A stretch of 64,000 bases of DNA from Sacculina carcini (lineage: Eukaryota > Arthropoda > Thecostraca > Sacculinidae): assembly GCA_916048095.2 (NCBI GenBank), contig OU696580.1, positions 2,004,702 to 2,068,701 on the forward strand, read 5' to 3'. Under the pieces are notes generated by a model. That model was not told the DNA's origin. It saw only the letters and a program-made list of their open reading frames with translations, and ran no database searches. Below are positions 33,327-45,219 of this stretch, in pieces (position 1 is the first letter of the stretch; each line of letters opens with the position of its first letter). A program made the position numbers and the translations under genes.

Positions 33327-35018
33327 ATCAGGAGTTTTACAGCTGGCCAGACGAGGTGTTTGAAGAGATGGACAGTACACTAGCCGTACAGCAGTACATT
33401 CAACAGCTCATCAGACGAGATCCGTACAACGTACAACTTATACTTACGGCGCCTGATCAACAGGATGAGGGCGTCTGGAAATACGAACATCTACGGTATT
33501 ATTATCATCATGTGTTTTCTCACCAACATATTGTTTACAAAATCCTCGTGACACGGACCCACACAAGCATGTGTTTTATTTCATGTCGTCCGCTTTAAAA
33601 TGAATAAATATAACATATAAAAAGTGAGTGACATCGCAACAAGATATAAATGATTAAAACAGATATATAGGCGCACTGCTAAATCAGTCGCATGAAACGT
33701 ATACGCACTACTTGAAATACATTAAACATCTTTTCTTTTATTTAGCGTGTGTGTGTCTGTGTGTGCATTAGGTTTTGCTCATTTTCTAGCGATTTTTTTC
33801 CGAAAAAATATATATTCGTGGGGGTGGAAATTAAAAATTTAGCGAAAATTGAGAAATACTTGCATATTTTCCTCAATGTAATTTGTGTTGATCAATATAT
33901 CTTCAACCATCTATGGAAAATCTCTTTGAGGTTTGCCTAACAATCTCATTTTTGTCAACATTCCACTTAAAAATATACCGTATCATTTCCATTAAACTCG
34001 TTATTATTATACACTGTGTCTGTATTTGTGTCTGTGTGTGTGTATCTGTGTGCATGTGTGTATGCTTATGTCTGTCTCTCTCTCTCTCTATCTGTGTGTA
34101 CGTCTGTGTCTGTGTGTATAGCTGTGTTTGTGTGTGTGTCTATCTGTGTGTGTATCTATCTATCTTCAATCTATTATTAATAAAGCATGTCGTATGATAT
34201 TTAATCTTCCTTCGGGCTCTCATGTTTCTTCTTCTTTACAAAAACTTAGGTTACTTCCCATTAAGGCTCTTGTTGAGTATCGTATTTGTTTAATTATTCA
34301 TTCAGCTCTTCAGCTTCGTAAGCCTGCGTATCTCTTTGACCTCCTCTCTTATAAAACCTCATCTCTTTCTCTTAGGTCTTCTAACGATCCTTTTCTACTA
34401 GTTGAACCATCCTTTCCTTCTAGGCATTCTCACTACAATCGTTGTTTCTCTATCTTAGGACCTCGTATCTACAATAGGCTATCTCCCTCAATACGCTCAA
34501 TCAAATCTCTATCTCTTTTCAAAAAACATAGTAAAAATTTCTTTCTCACTAAGTCTTATTACTGTCTTAATAATATTGTATATATTAGTACTGAATATAA
34601 GGTCTGATTGTTTCCTAATTCTGTCTTCTATGTGTATGTGCTTCATGCGTGTGTTTTCCGTTCTTGTGTCTGTATGTTTCTCCATTGTATGCTGTATGTG
34701 TGTTGTGTTGAGCTCTGTTATCTGTGTTTGTGTGTCTGTTGTGTTGTGTTCTCTGTCTATTTGTTTGAGTGTATGTCTTTGTGTGTCTGTTATGATGTGT
34801 TTTCTGGTTTGTATTTGTGTCTTCATTGTGTTGTGATTTGTCAATCTGAGTGTATGTCGCTGTATGTTTGCTGTGTTGTATGTTGTGTTGTCTTCTGTGC
34901 TGTATGTCTGCTGTACTATCTTATTCAATAAGTATGTGTGTGTGCGTGTGTATTTTTGTGTTTCGGAGTATGTAAACGTGAGTGTATGTTTGTGTTTGTG
35001 CGTATATGTACTTGTCTG

Positions 35019-35080
<62 letters not shown>

Positions 35081-35131
35081 AGGTGAGTGTGTGTGTTTTC
35101 GTGATTGTGTATGTGTATGACTCTTGTGCTT

Positions 35132-35170
<39 letters not shown>

Positions 35171-35386
35171 TGTGTGTGTATGTGTGTGTGTGTGTGAGCG
35201 CTTTTGAGACCCTCGGGTGAAGAGCGCGATATAAGTGTCTTAATGTAATGTAATGTAATGTATATGTGTCTGTGTCTGTTTGTATGTCTCTGTCTGTATC
35301 TGTGCATGTCTGTATTTGTGTGTCTCTGTGTGTATGCATTTGTGTCTGTGTGTGTGTGTGTGTATGTCTGTATATGTGTGCATGTT

Positions 35387-35454
<68 letters not shown>

Positions 35455-35793
35455 TGTATCTTTGTGTGTGTGTATGTGTGTGGGTCGGTTGATTGATTGG
35501 CTGTTTTACAGCCAATTTTGCATGGAGCTGAATGGAGTGGCCGTGCGTCTACAGGCCGAATGTCATCCGGACACTTGTACACAAATGACAGCCACAGAAC
35601 AATGGATCTTTCTCTGCGCGGCTCATCGCTCGCCCAAGGAGTGCACGGCCATTGATTACACCCGCCACACGCTAGATGGCGCTGCTTGTCTGCTCAACAG
35701 CAACAAATACTTTCCCAGTCGGTCAGTGGCCTGTGTGTGTGTGTGTGCTTGTGTGTATGCTTGTGTGTGGGTATACGTGTGTATACTTGTGTA

Positions 35794-35859
<66 letters not shown>

Positions 35860-35949
35860 TGTGTGTATGTGTACGTGTGTGTGTATACGTGTGTATTTGT
35901 GTGTGTGTGTGTGTGTGTGTGTATTTGTGTACGTGTGTATACGTGTGTA

Positions 35950-35989
<40 letters not shown>

Positions 35990-36055
35990 TGTGTGTGTAT
36001 GCTTGTGTGTGGGTATACGTGTGTATACTTGTGTATTTGTGTCTGTACGTGTGTA

Positions 36056-36088
<33 letters not shown>

Positions 36089-37380
36089 TTGTGTGTGTGT
36101 GTGTGTATGTGTGTGTGTATGTACGTGTGTGTGTGTATGTGTGTGTATACGTGTGTGTGTGTGTGTGTGTGGGTATACGTGTGTGTGTTTTTTTTTGTTT
36201 TTTTTTGTACACGTACACATGTATTTACAATCAAGTATTCATTTTATAATAATGTAAAATTAAGCACGCACAAATGCGCGCGTTGTATATGCGAGTCAGT
36301 TCGGCGACCCGGTGATGGTTGCCGCGTTGCCGCGCACGACCGCCAGGCTGACCCGCTCTCTGAGCCAGGCCGTCTCGCGCGACTCTCCCGAACGCTCTGT
36401 GATTCGACGACCGATGATCTTGATTAGGTCGTCAAATGTGGACCCCAGCACGCCGGTAGTTTCGATGGCCAGCGGTGCGAAGTCATACCGCTGGCTCAAG
36501 TCCGAGTAGCGTCGTTTCTTCGTCTCCTCGGCCGCCCGAGCCGCTGCCCCGGGAGCGACTGCACCCTCCAGCAGGTGTGCACTGCTGAAGGTGTTGGTGC
36601 ACGTCACGTCCCAGACGAGCGATTTGCCGCGCTGTGTGTATTAGTGTGTGTGTGTGTGTTTTCATGTGTGTGTATGTGTGTGTGTGTGTGTCTATGCGTG
36701 TGTATTCGTGTGTGTGTGTTATTATGTGTGTGTGTGTGTATGTTTGTTTTTGTTATCCCCCCTCAATCCCCCCTCTCATTTAAACCCGCCCATCGTGGGG
36801 ATATGTTTGAATTTTTCCACATATATTACGTGTGAGAAAAAATAGTACATATATATGTATTTTTGTGTTTGTGTATGTATTTGTGTGTGTGTGTGTGTAT
36901 GTGTGTCTTCGCGTATGTATATGTATATGCGTTTTTATTTGGGCGTGTGTTTGTGTACAAACGTTCGTGTGTATGTATATGTGTGTGGGTATGTTTGCGT
37001 ATGTATTTTGTGTGTGTATGTATGTGTGTATGTAGAGACTGGGTGTAGGACGCTATATAGATATCTAATGTGATGCAGTATAAAGTGTGTGTGTGTATGT
37101 GTTTGTTCTCACCCAGTTGTCCTTCACAGCAATGGGTTAAAGACTCGTATGTTTATTAAATAGATGAATTATTTTCTGATTTATAATCTTCTTTCGAAAT
37201 ATTCGATTTCACTGTAAACTGTATTTTTATTTATCTTTTTTAGCTCTTTTTTGTTAATAACCCGCTTGCTATTGAACCTTCTGGACAAATTTACACATTT
37301 CAAGAAATTTTATTATTTGAAATTTTTCCTGTCAGTAAAAATGAAACATGTTCTTTGTGTATGTATGTATGTATGTGTAG

Positions 37381-37430
<50 letters not shown>

Positions 37431-38195
37431 CAGTGTGAACATTCGCGATTCTTCTGTGAACAAGCTGGGCTCTGTGTGTCGTCGTGTGTATCGCATCTTC
37501 TCTCACGCCTACTTCCATCACAGACAACTGTTTGAAGAATTCGAGGTGCGCCATCGTACGTCTCTTATGTCTGTCTGTCTGTCTGGTCTGTGTGTCTTTG
37601 ATGTGTATGTATGTGTGTATGTGTCTTTGATGTGTGTGTATGTGTGTGTGTTTATGTAGCAGTGTTTTGCATTAGTTTTCTCCTCTAGAAGGATGTATAT
37701 ATTTCGTGCTTATCACTGATACACAATAACACACATACACACAGACACACACAGACATATCCACACACACATACATGCATACATACACACACACATACAC
37801 ACATGCATACATGTAATATATACATACATAAATGCAAAATTGTGTGTCTTTGTATGTGTGCGTAAATGTGGGTGTGCATGTGTTTGTGTGTGTATGTATG
37901 TGTAAGTGTGTGTGTATGTACGTACGTGTATGTATGTTTGTGTGTGCAGAGTGAGACTTATTTGTTTCGGCGATTCACAGCATTCGTGATCAAATACAAC
38001 CTAATGACCAAGGAGAACCTTAATGTTCCTATTCCCGATTACACCACCGGTGGCGGCTCTGTTTCCACCACTGACACCACCACTAACACCACTAACACCA
38101 CCAATGACACCACCGCTACTTACACCACTAATGACACCAATGAAACCACTGACACCACCTCGATTACCACTTCTGCCGGTGAATCAGATGCCTGA
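32803..38195 (+). CDS. MOB4: MOB4/phocein, MOB-family STRIPAK component
   Basis: Five exons: 32803-32853, 33332-33495, 35512-35721, 37434-37545 and 37950-38195; 260 residues. Every phase closes. Exon 1 gives the R-R-N-R-P-G-T-K start, then E-F-Y-S-W-P-D-E and [10 protein letters not shown], both diagnostic of phocein. The zinc ligands are C-x4-C in exon 3 and H-x4-H (H-A-Y-F-H-H) in exon 4. MOB4 binds striatin in the STRIPAK phosphatase-kinase complex at Golgi/vesicle membranes. Intron 1 begins GC (TCG|GCAAGT); the rest begin GT. All four acceptors lie beside (TG)n. The C-terminus holds a ~40-residue Thr/Asn-rich insertion before the conserved G-E-S-D-A end, making it ~35 residues longer than vertebrate MOB4. 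Confidence 0.95.
33238..33324 (+). repeat. LINE-tail-like leader plus (GT)n next to MOB4 exon 2
   Basis: ATTGTGTATGTGTATGACTC...TTGAG followed by ~25 GT units. The same leader precedes GT runs at 35100 and 40985, where a retroposon 3' end follows. Here the run leads straight into the exon 2 acceptor. Confidence 0.7.
34163..35260 (+). mobile_element. LINE RT C-terminal fragment with GT-rich 3' UTR, in MOB4 intron 2
   Basis: 34163-34605 encodes ~145 residues of RT C-terminal domain: [17 protein letters not shown], and [12 protein letters not shown]-rich 3' UTR with two GT arrays follows. The 3' terminus is GAGCGCTTTTGAGACCCTCG... and ends in a (TAATG)n tail at 35240-35260. A second copy of this terminus is at 41044-41107. 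The catalytic domain is missing. Confidence 0.75.
35397..35450. repeat. (TA)n microsatellite
   Basis: An uninterrupted run of about 26 TA units between GT-rich stretches in MOB4 intron 2, about 60 bp upstream of exon 3. Confidence 0.9.
35735..36190. repeat. Long compound (GT)n array in MOB4 intron 3
   Basis: About 450 bp of GT with interspersed GTAT, GTATAC and GTATTTGT variants in a higher-order pattern (TGTATACGTGTGTAT recurs). It starts just after the exon 3 donor. Confidence 0.9.
36298..36636 (-). pseudogene. Retroelement pol C-terminal fragment in MOB4 intron 3
   Basis: A ~110-codon minus-strand frame in a GC-rich island reads [10 protein letters not shown], then an [13 protein letters not shown] segment, A-I-E-T-x-G-V, and R-G-N-A-A-T-I-x-G. 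I know this arrangement from the C-terminal part of reverse-transcriptase proteins in many invertebrate genomes, but cannot name the clade. It is embedded between GT arrays, antisense to MOB4, and has no catalytic domain, so it is treated as a relic. Confidence 0.5.
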
Positions 38196-39025
38196 ATGAT
38201 GGTGTATGATGATGATCGTGGTCTCATCATAGAATATGATCTTTGTTTTAGTTTTTTTCGCAAAATATCTGCATGTTTTTTCAGCCTTTGTCCACATATT
38301 TGTGTCGTATACTCACAACGCTCAAGTGTTGGTGTTTGTGGTGTGGTTTATTTATAATGTCTTTATTTGTGTTGTTAATTTGTCATTTTTTTAGATTATT
38401 CAACAATACACATGATGGACGGATGTTGAATTTTAATTTTCATAATCAACATGAAAATGTTGTGTTTTCTAGGATTTCATTAAGCTAAATAGATTTGTTT
38501 TTGTTTTTTTGAAAGCATTAAATTATATTTAGAGTATTTACTCGCTGTCTTCAAATTTGGCACGAAAGCTACGTGACTAATACATAACAAACGCATGTTT
38601 CACGTTTGCCTGCGCTGTGTACTTACCGATTTTTTTATAATTGGTAAAGTAAAGTGTTTATATTAGAGTGATTGATACAATTTCAATAAATTCAGGCTTA
38701 GAATAGCATTTGAGAATAAGCTTGGCATCAAACAACTTATATACTTATACAGCAAATAATATACCGTAGATAAAAAATAATTTAGTAGAGTATATCGTAA
38801 ATTGTTTTTCACCTTCATGTATTACAAAATATTCGAGGAATGTTTAGTTAAATTATTCGGCGGTGTATATTTTAATAATAATCACGATTATCTCGTAATG
38901 AACGATGTTATTCGTCGATATTCTCTGTTGAATTTCAGCCTTTAAGTACATACTGCTGGCCAGCTAAAGTGGTGGTCAGTTTCAGTTTAATTATAGCCTG
39001 TGGAGACCCAATACTCACCGCGGAC
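38196..39025. other. Spacer between MOB4 and MRPL23
   Basis: AT-rich. It would hold the MOB4 3' UTR and MRPL23 promoter. No repeat is recognised. Confidence 0.4.
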
Positions 39026-40536
39026 ATGTCTTCCCGTCTCTACCCGCTGCACCAACGAGGCAACCCGCAGCTGCGCGTCTTTCTCAGTAACTTCTGGATG
39101 AAAATGCTTCCGCCCAAGGGTCCATCTCCTCCCAACCTGGTGCGATTCATAGTGTCGCCGCAAATGACACGCTACGATGTGCACCAGTATCTGGCCAAGA
39201 TCTACAACGTGAACGCGCTCAGCGTGTCGGTTACCGAGTGTATTGGTGAGTTGTGCTTGAAACGTCTCATTTTCTTGTGGACTGCGTGGTGTAGTGGTTA
39301 GCACACCCGCCTCACAAGCGGGAGAACCGTGGTTCAAATCCGGCCAAGGAGAATTTCTGGGGCGAATTATATAATTCAACAGCCCCTGTCCACCCAGCAG
39401 TAAATGGTACCAGATATCAGTCATGTGTTGTGTCATGCATTCTGGGGAGGTGGCCCTCTCTGATACGTCTTCCGTCCTTGTGGCGCCATAGCGTGGAGAG
39501 GGTCGGTTCTGCGATGGCAGCGAGCTGCACGGGACACACCTGTGTGTGTTCATAAGCTTCGACTTCTTCCCGTGTAGCAGCTATCACTTAAAGAGCCCTT
39601 TATCCTTTAACAGCGTATCACAGAGATGGTATTCGTCCCTCAAATGCGCTTCTTAATGAACCAACTCTTCGCTTTCCACAACGGCGCTGACAAATCCAAT
39701 AAATTAAGCTGCTGCACCAAAAATTCAAATTAAATACCAGGAAGTCACCTGAAACGAAATTAATCCCTTTCACTTTATCAAATAAACTGTGTGTTTGTAA
39801 ATTTGAGCTTGTATGTGTATGTATGTTCTTACTAGTTGTTCTTACTAGTTGTATTCGCAGGAATGAGTCAGAGGCTCGTGACTCCCGCCTTCCAGTTGTC
39901 ATATGTCTTCTTAAACAGTTGTGTCGTTGGCTGGTGTACTACGTCGCTTGATAATCTATTCCATCTATCTACTACTCTATTTGGGAAACTATATTTTTGG
40001 ATGTCCTTTTTAATCCTGCGTTTCTGTAGGCCAAAACTGTGATTCCTATTAGATGTGTGTGTTTGTTTGTGTATATATGTATATGTTTGTATGTATATGC
40101 ATATGTTTGTATATATATATATATATGTATATGTTTGTGTGTATATATGTATGTGTGTGTGTGTGCATGTCAGGGCGGTTTCGTCGAGTGCGCTCCAAAG
40201 GCTACATTGTCAAAGACGATCACTACAAAGTCGCACACGTCACACTGGTCGGTTATTGTACACTGGTGTCTATTGTATCGATGTGTGTGTGTGTGTCTGT
40301 ATATGTGTATGTATATGTGTGTGTATCTGTGTGTGTGTGTGTGTGTGTGTCTATATATGTGTATGTATCTGTGTGTGTGTGTGTGTGTCTATATATGTGT
40401 ATGTATCTGTGTGTGTGTGTCTATATATGTGTATGTATCTGTGTGTGTATATGTGTATGTATCTGTGTGTGTATATATGTGTATGTGTATGTATCTGTGT
40501 GTGTGTGTGCATGTGTGTCAGTGTGTCAATGTTTAT

Positions 40537-40568
<32 letters not shown>

Positions 40569-41294
40569 CTATGTGCCCGTAATATGTATATTGTATATCT
40601 ATCTATCTATCTATAGTATATCTATCTATATCTATATTGTATATCTATCTATATCGTAATCTGTATATGTGTATGTATATGTGTGTGTATCTGTGTGTGT
40701 GTGTGTGTGTGTCTATATATGTGTATGTATCTGTGTGTGTGTGTGTGTGTCTATATATGTGTATGTATCTGTGTGTGTGTGTCTATATATGTGTATGTAT
40801 CTGTGTGTGTATATGTGTATGTATCTGTGTGTGTATGTATCTGTGTGTGTGTGTGTCCGTGTGCATGTGTGTCAGTGTGTCAATGTTTATGTGTGTGTGT
40901 GTGTGTGTGTGTGTCTATGTGCCCGTATATATGTATATGTATGTGCGTGTGGGAGTGTATTTTTGTGTTTGTGTGTGTGTGTGTGTGCGATTGTGTATGT
41001 GTATGACTCTTGTGCTTGAGTGTGTGTGTGTGTGTGCATGTGTGTGAGCGCTTTTGAGACCCTCGGGTGAAAAGCGCGATATAAATGTCTTAATGTAATG
41101 TAATGTGTTTGTGTGTGTGTGTGTGTGTCCTTTAGCCTTCAGACCAAACTTTTGAGTATCCCGATTTGTTGGCTAGCAAGACATCAGATCGTCAGAGCGA
41201 AGAGATGAAAGAAATCGACAATATCCGTCGTAATTACAGCGAACAGCAGAGCAGGCACACCGAACGTCCCGGCGTTCCTTCGTGGTTTCAATAA
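39026..41294 (+). CDS. MRPL23: Mitochondrial ribosomal protein L23 (uL23m)
   Basis: Three exons: 39026-39245, 40174-40247 and 41136-41294; 150 residues, against ~153 in vertebrates. uL23m sits at the polypeptide exit tunnel of the mitoribosome. The start M-S-S-R-L-Y-P-L is followed by P-Q-L-R-V-F, M-T-R-x-D-V and I-Y-N-V. Exon 2 encodes the basic R-V-R-S-K-G and D-x-Y-K-V-A-H-V strand. Exon 3 gives F-E-Y-P-D-L and the terminal G-V-P-S-W-F signature. Donors are G|GTGAGT and CTG|GTCGGT. Both acceptors follow (TG)n. A SINE and a LINE relic lie in intron 1, and a second retroposon terminus in intron 2. No clear cleavable presequence is visible. Confidence 0.93.
39279..39611 (+). mobile_element. 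tRNA-Val-derived SINE in MRPL23 intron 1
   Basis: The head is tRNA-like: A box TGGTGTAGTGG, anticodon loop with CAC (valine), B box GGTTCAAATCC. It is followed by a ~250-bp body shared with copies at 45768, 58271 and 61883. The body includes CAGCAGTAAATG and AGCTGCACGGGACACACC. It ends near TTTAAC. The acceptor stem is not conserved, so it is not a functional tRNA gene. Confidence 0.85.
39869..40047 (-). mobile_element. Short CR1-like LINE C-terminal relic
   Basis: The minus strand reads ~55 residues to a stop: K-R-R-I-K-K-D, Y-S-F-P-N-R-V-V-D-R-W-N-R-L, then L-F-K-K-T-Y-D-N-W. This resembles the last segment of CR1-type RTs. It is related to, but clearly diverged from, the fragment at 13.4-14.0 kb. 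Confidence 0.6.
40297..40930. repeat. ~350-bp duplication of T/G-rich sequence, MRPL23 intron 2
   Basis: The block GTATATGTGTATGTATATG...CTATGTGCCCGT occurs at about 40297-40580 and again at about 40661-40925. A (TATC)n stretch separates the two. Both are GT-rich microsatellite mosaics. Confidence 0.75.
40985..41107 (+). mobile_element. Retroposon 3' terminus (LINE tail), MRPL23 intron 2
   Basis: The leader ATTGTGTATGTGTATGACTC, a GT run, then GAGCGCTTTTGAGACCCTCG... and a (TAATG)n tail, matching 35100-35260. It lies ~30 bp upstream of the exon 3 acceptor, separated from it only by a GT run. Confidence 0.75.
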
Positions 41295-42335
41295 TCTTCC
41301 ACCCTCTCATAGATTTCGTCTTCTTTAGTCAGAAATCTGTTTGTTTCCATTGCGTGAGGTGTCGTTTTGCTATTCGATTTGTTACCTTTCCTCTGAGGTT
41401 TGTGTTCTAGCTGTGTTTGTATGCATGTGTGTGTGTGTGTGTGAGTGTTGTATTCAACGTTCTGGCTTATAATGTCGTAAATGTTTTTGTTCACAACCAA
41501 ACGACATTTTGAGCTCAGTTTGTTGGTGTGTTTAAGTTTGTATTGCAAGGAAAATTACAGCCACTCTGAAAGTAACTGTTTCTGTGCTGACAACAAAACG
41601 CTTCCGAAAAAACGATCATTTTACCAACTTCTTCCAGGCGCATGATCTCAGATCAAACACATTTTCATAGCGAAATTTCTATTCCGTCAATTCAATAACG
41701 ATCAATTTGATCATCATACACACACAGACAGACAGACATACACACAGACTGTATGTGAATGTACTTGCTTCATACATCAATTAATGGACTCTAAACGACA
41801 ATAGCAAATAAAATATCCTCTCCAGAAGAATTTAAAAAAACCCATTTCGATGGCAAATGGAAAATAGTGTAATTGCATTGATAGTTTTAATGCCTGAACT
41901 TCTTGTGCTAAAAACGTATCGTAATCAGATCGTAATATACCGGTAAACAACTAAAAAACAGAAAAAAAGGTAACATCCCGTATGCTCAACAACAAGCGAA
42001 CACACACACAAACACACACACACACACACACAAATCCACCGATACACACACTGATACACAAATACACTGATACACAAACACACGAACACAAACACACAGA
42101 GATAACACAGTACTGTTATGCGTCACGTACACACGCGCGCTAGACGTTCGTATGTGTTTGTGTGTGTGTGTGTGTGTATGTGTGTGTGTGTGTGTGTTTG
42201 TGTATGTGTGTGTGTGTGTGTATTTGTGTGTGGGAGGGTTATCACACATAAAATTGACATCATATGGAAAGGCATGTACTTCCGCATGATCGAGAAACGA
42301 TCTTGAGAAGCCTGAACGTATTGAAGCTCCATAGT
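41295..42335. other. Convergent 3' region between MRPL23 and ETFDH
   Basis: No coding signal. Contains a (CA)n stretch at 42000-42070 and a (GT)n stretch at 42155-42235 on the + strand, close to the end of ETFDH. Confidence 0.5.
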
Positions 42336-42504
42336 CTACATGCCAGTGTAGGCGGGTCCGCCGCCGGCCTCCGGAGTGACCCAGTTGATATTCTGACTTG
42401 GATCTTTGATGTCGCATGTCTTACAATGGATACAGTTTTGGGCGTTGATTTGTAAGCGTTTGACATCATCATTGTCTTCCGTACCAACATACTCATACAC
42501 TCCT

Positions 42505-42569
<65 letters not shown>

Positions 42570-45188
42570 CAACGCGCTACATACAATACGCGAAAACGTT
42601 AGATAAAACGTATACGCGTTAGATAACATACATATATAACACATACACTATTTGCACCGCACAAAATACATTATAATTCTTGGATTCTACTTTGTTGTCG
42701 GTTGAGTTCGATGAAGACGCTTGTGTTGTAGCATAAAGATATTGTGTAAATAAATGACGACATAAATAAATGAGATATGATATGTCAGGTTTTCTGTTTG
42801 CTACCGATTTTGCTGCTCGAAAAAATGCAGAGAATATAGACAGTTATCAAAGTCCTCGAATGAACAGAGTCATCAACGGAGAACGTTTGGAAGACATTGA
42901 AGATATTCAGAGAAACGACCGCATCATTTAAAGCCATAATTCCATAAGGAGTTCCACAATGACTTTCAACAGCGTAAAAAAAACGTCTGGGTAAGTCTAT
43001 TGCTTCAAATGGATAATACTTTGAAAGTGAATTACACTATGAACATGTAGCAATTACTCGATAAAATTCTATGGCATAATTCCGGAGATGTCTTCAGGAG
43101 ATGTTTCTATACCTTTTACAATTTCATTTGTCCCAACTGAAATCAGATTTGTCCCAAATGAAATGACCAGTATTCAATTAGAATATCAAATTATATTTGT
43201 TCGTCAATTATTTGTATTGTTAGAATGTTAGCAGAATCAGAAGCCTATTGAATTGTAAATTGCTAATTATATGGGAACGCGAAATTACCGAATAACCCGT
43301 ATTCAAATGCCCACTCACACACACTCTCTCTCTCACACACACAAACACACACACACACACACACACACTAAACTATAACACTTACCGAATAGATAGTACC
43401 ACAATTGCCCACAATAATACAATTCCAGATTAACCGCCAAAATGAAACTATCCAGCAAAATGCTATTCATCAAGGATTAGAATTTTCTCTATAACGATTA
43501 TTGAAATTTTCTCGATCTAACGATAGAAATTTTCTCTATAACGATATGTGTAGCGTTCTACAGTACGCGCAAATATACACATTTTTATGGACATAATTAA
43601 TTAAATAAGTGATAGGCAAAGTTCTTTCCCTAATTGTCTGCTTTTTTGTTGAATTTATTTACATTCATATTCCATTCACAATCGTGAAAAATCCTACTTT
43701 TTGGCCGAGAATTCTGATAGTTTGAGCGGTCTGTCATACCATTTCTCTGATTCGCCACTTCTTAATACGAACCAACTCTTCATTTTCCACACACACACAC
43801 ATACACACACACACACGGCAGCGTTGATAAACGCAATCAATTCCGTTGTTCAACCAGATTGACTGTCAGCAAATCGCAAGAAACAAAAACACAAAAATCG
43901 GACTGATTTTCTAGAAAACAGTGACAGAGTGAGAAGGGTGAATCAGAGAACAGTGAAAGAGAAATAAAAGTGAGAAGAGAGACTGAGTCAGAGAAAAACA
44001 AGAGATAAAGACAAGAATCAGAGAGTGTCAGAGAAAGAGAGGGAGAATAGTAAGAGAGACAAGAGTGAGTTAGAGAGCCAGAGGAAGAGAGAGTAAGAGA
44101 GAGTAAGAGAGAATGTGACAGAGAAAAGCAAAGGAGAGAGAGAGGGAAGAATCAGAGAGCGACAGAAGAAGACCGAAGACAGAGAAAAAGAGCACGGGAA
44201 GAGTAAAAGACGAGCAGAGAAAGAGAAAGAGAGAGAGCAATGAATAATGACACCTGCGGGACAAAAGCGACTCTCAGGTGCGTCGTAAATGGCGAGATTG
44301 TGCGCCACAGGAACTGAATCGTCCAGTAGTGTGAGATGAGCCGGTTGATCCGACTCATGATTCGTGCCTGACACACGCACATACAAACACATACATACAT
44401 ACATACATACCTACAAACACAGAGATGTTAACAGACATACGCACATACACAGAGATATTAACAAGCAGACAGACGGATATACAAATGTATGACTGTATGT
44501 ATGTGTGTGTGTGTGTGTTGGCGTGTATATATAAGTGTATGTCTGTATGTGAATGTGTATGTATGTGCGTGTATGCGTGTGTTTATGTGTGTATATGTAC
44601 ATGTAATTTGACATTGGTGTAGCCTGGAAGAATCTTCTCATTGAGACAAACGAATTGAAATAGCAAAATTGCAAAACGCGCAATAAATAGCAAATAGCAG
44701 TATATAAACATAATCAAATACATAATAATATAGTATAGTAATATAATATATAAATATAGTATAATAAATAATATATAAATATAGTATAATAAATAGCAAA
44801 TAGCAAATAGAATTGCAAATAGCAAAATTGCAAAACGGCAAAGCAGTTTAATCTCGTTTGTCTGAATGAATGTTATTTACTGAATCACATATTTATTGTT
44901 GATTGTTATTATTTATTGAGGAACGTGGGCGGAGTGACATTATGGATTGTTATCGGATGATGGTTTATTATTTATTGTTATTTATTTATTATTTTCTTTC
45001 CAACTCTCTTTCTAGACTTTTTTCTCTTCGAACTCTCTTTCTCTCTGAATCTTTTGGGCGCTTCCGGTACATGGGGCCACCTTAGGGTGGTAATAGTGCT
45101 TGCACTCTTCCCATGCTACTGGATTTGCCTGTAATTAATAATAATAATAATAATGAGAATCATAAATACTTGTTTGCCTGTGTGTGTA

Positions 45189-45219
<31 letters not shown>

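Noticed and set aside
35258-36427. Long open frames of Cys-Val, His-Thr or Tyr-Ile repeats around GT/CA/TA arrays (also 40.0-41.0, 53.4-54.5 and 62.5-63.1 kb)
   Set aside because: They are translations of dinucleotide repeats; GT and CA arrays lack stop codons in several frames. No conserved domain is present.
39279-39350. Functional tRNA-Val gene (also 45768, 58271, 62216)
   Set aside because: Box A and B are present but the acceptor stem does not pair, and all copies continue into the same ~250-bp body, so they are SINEs.
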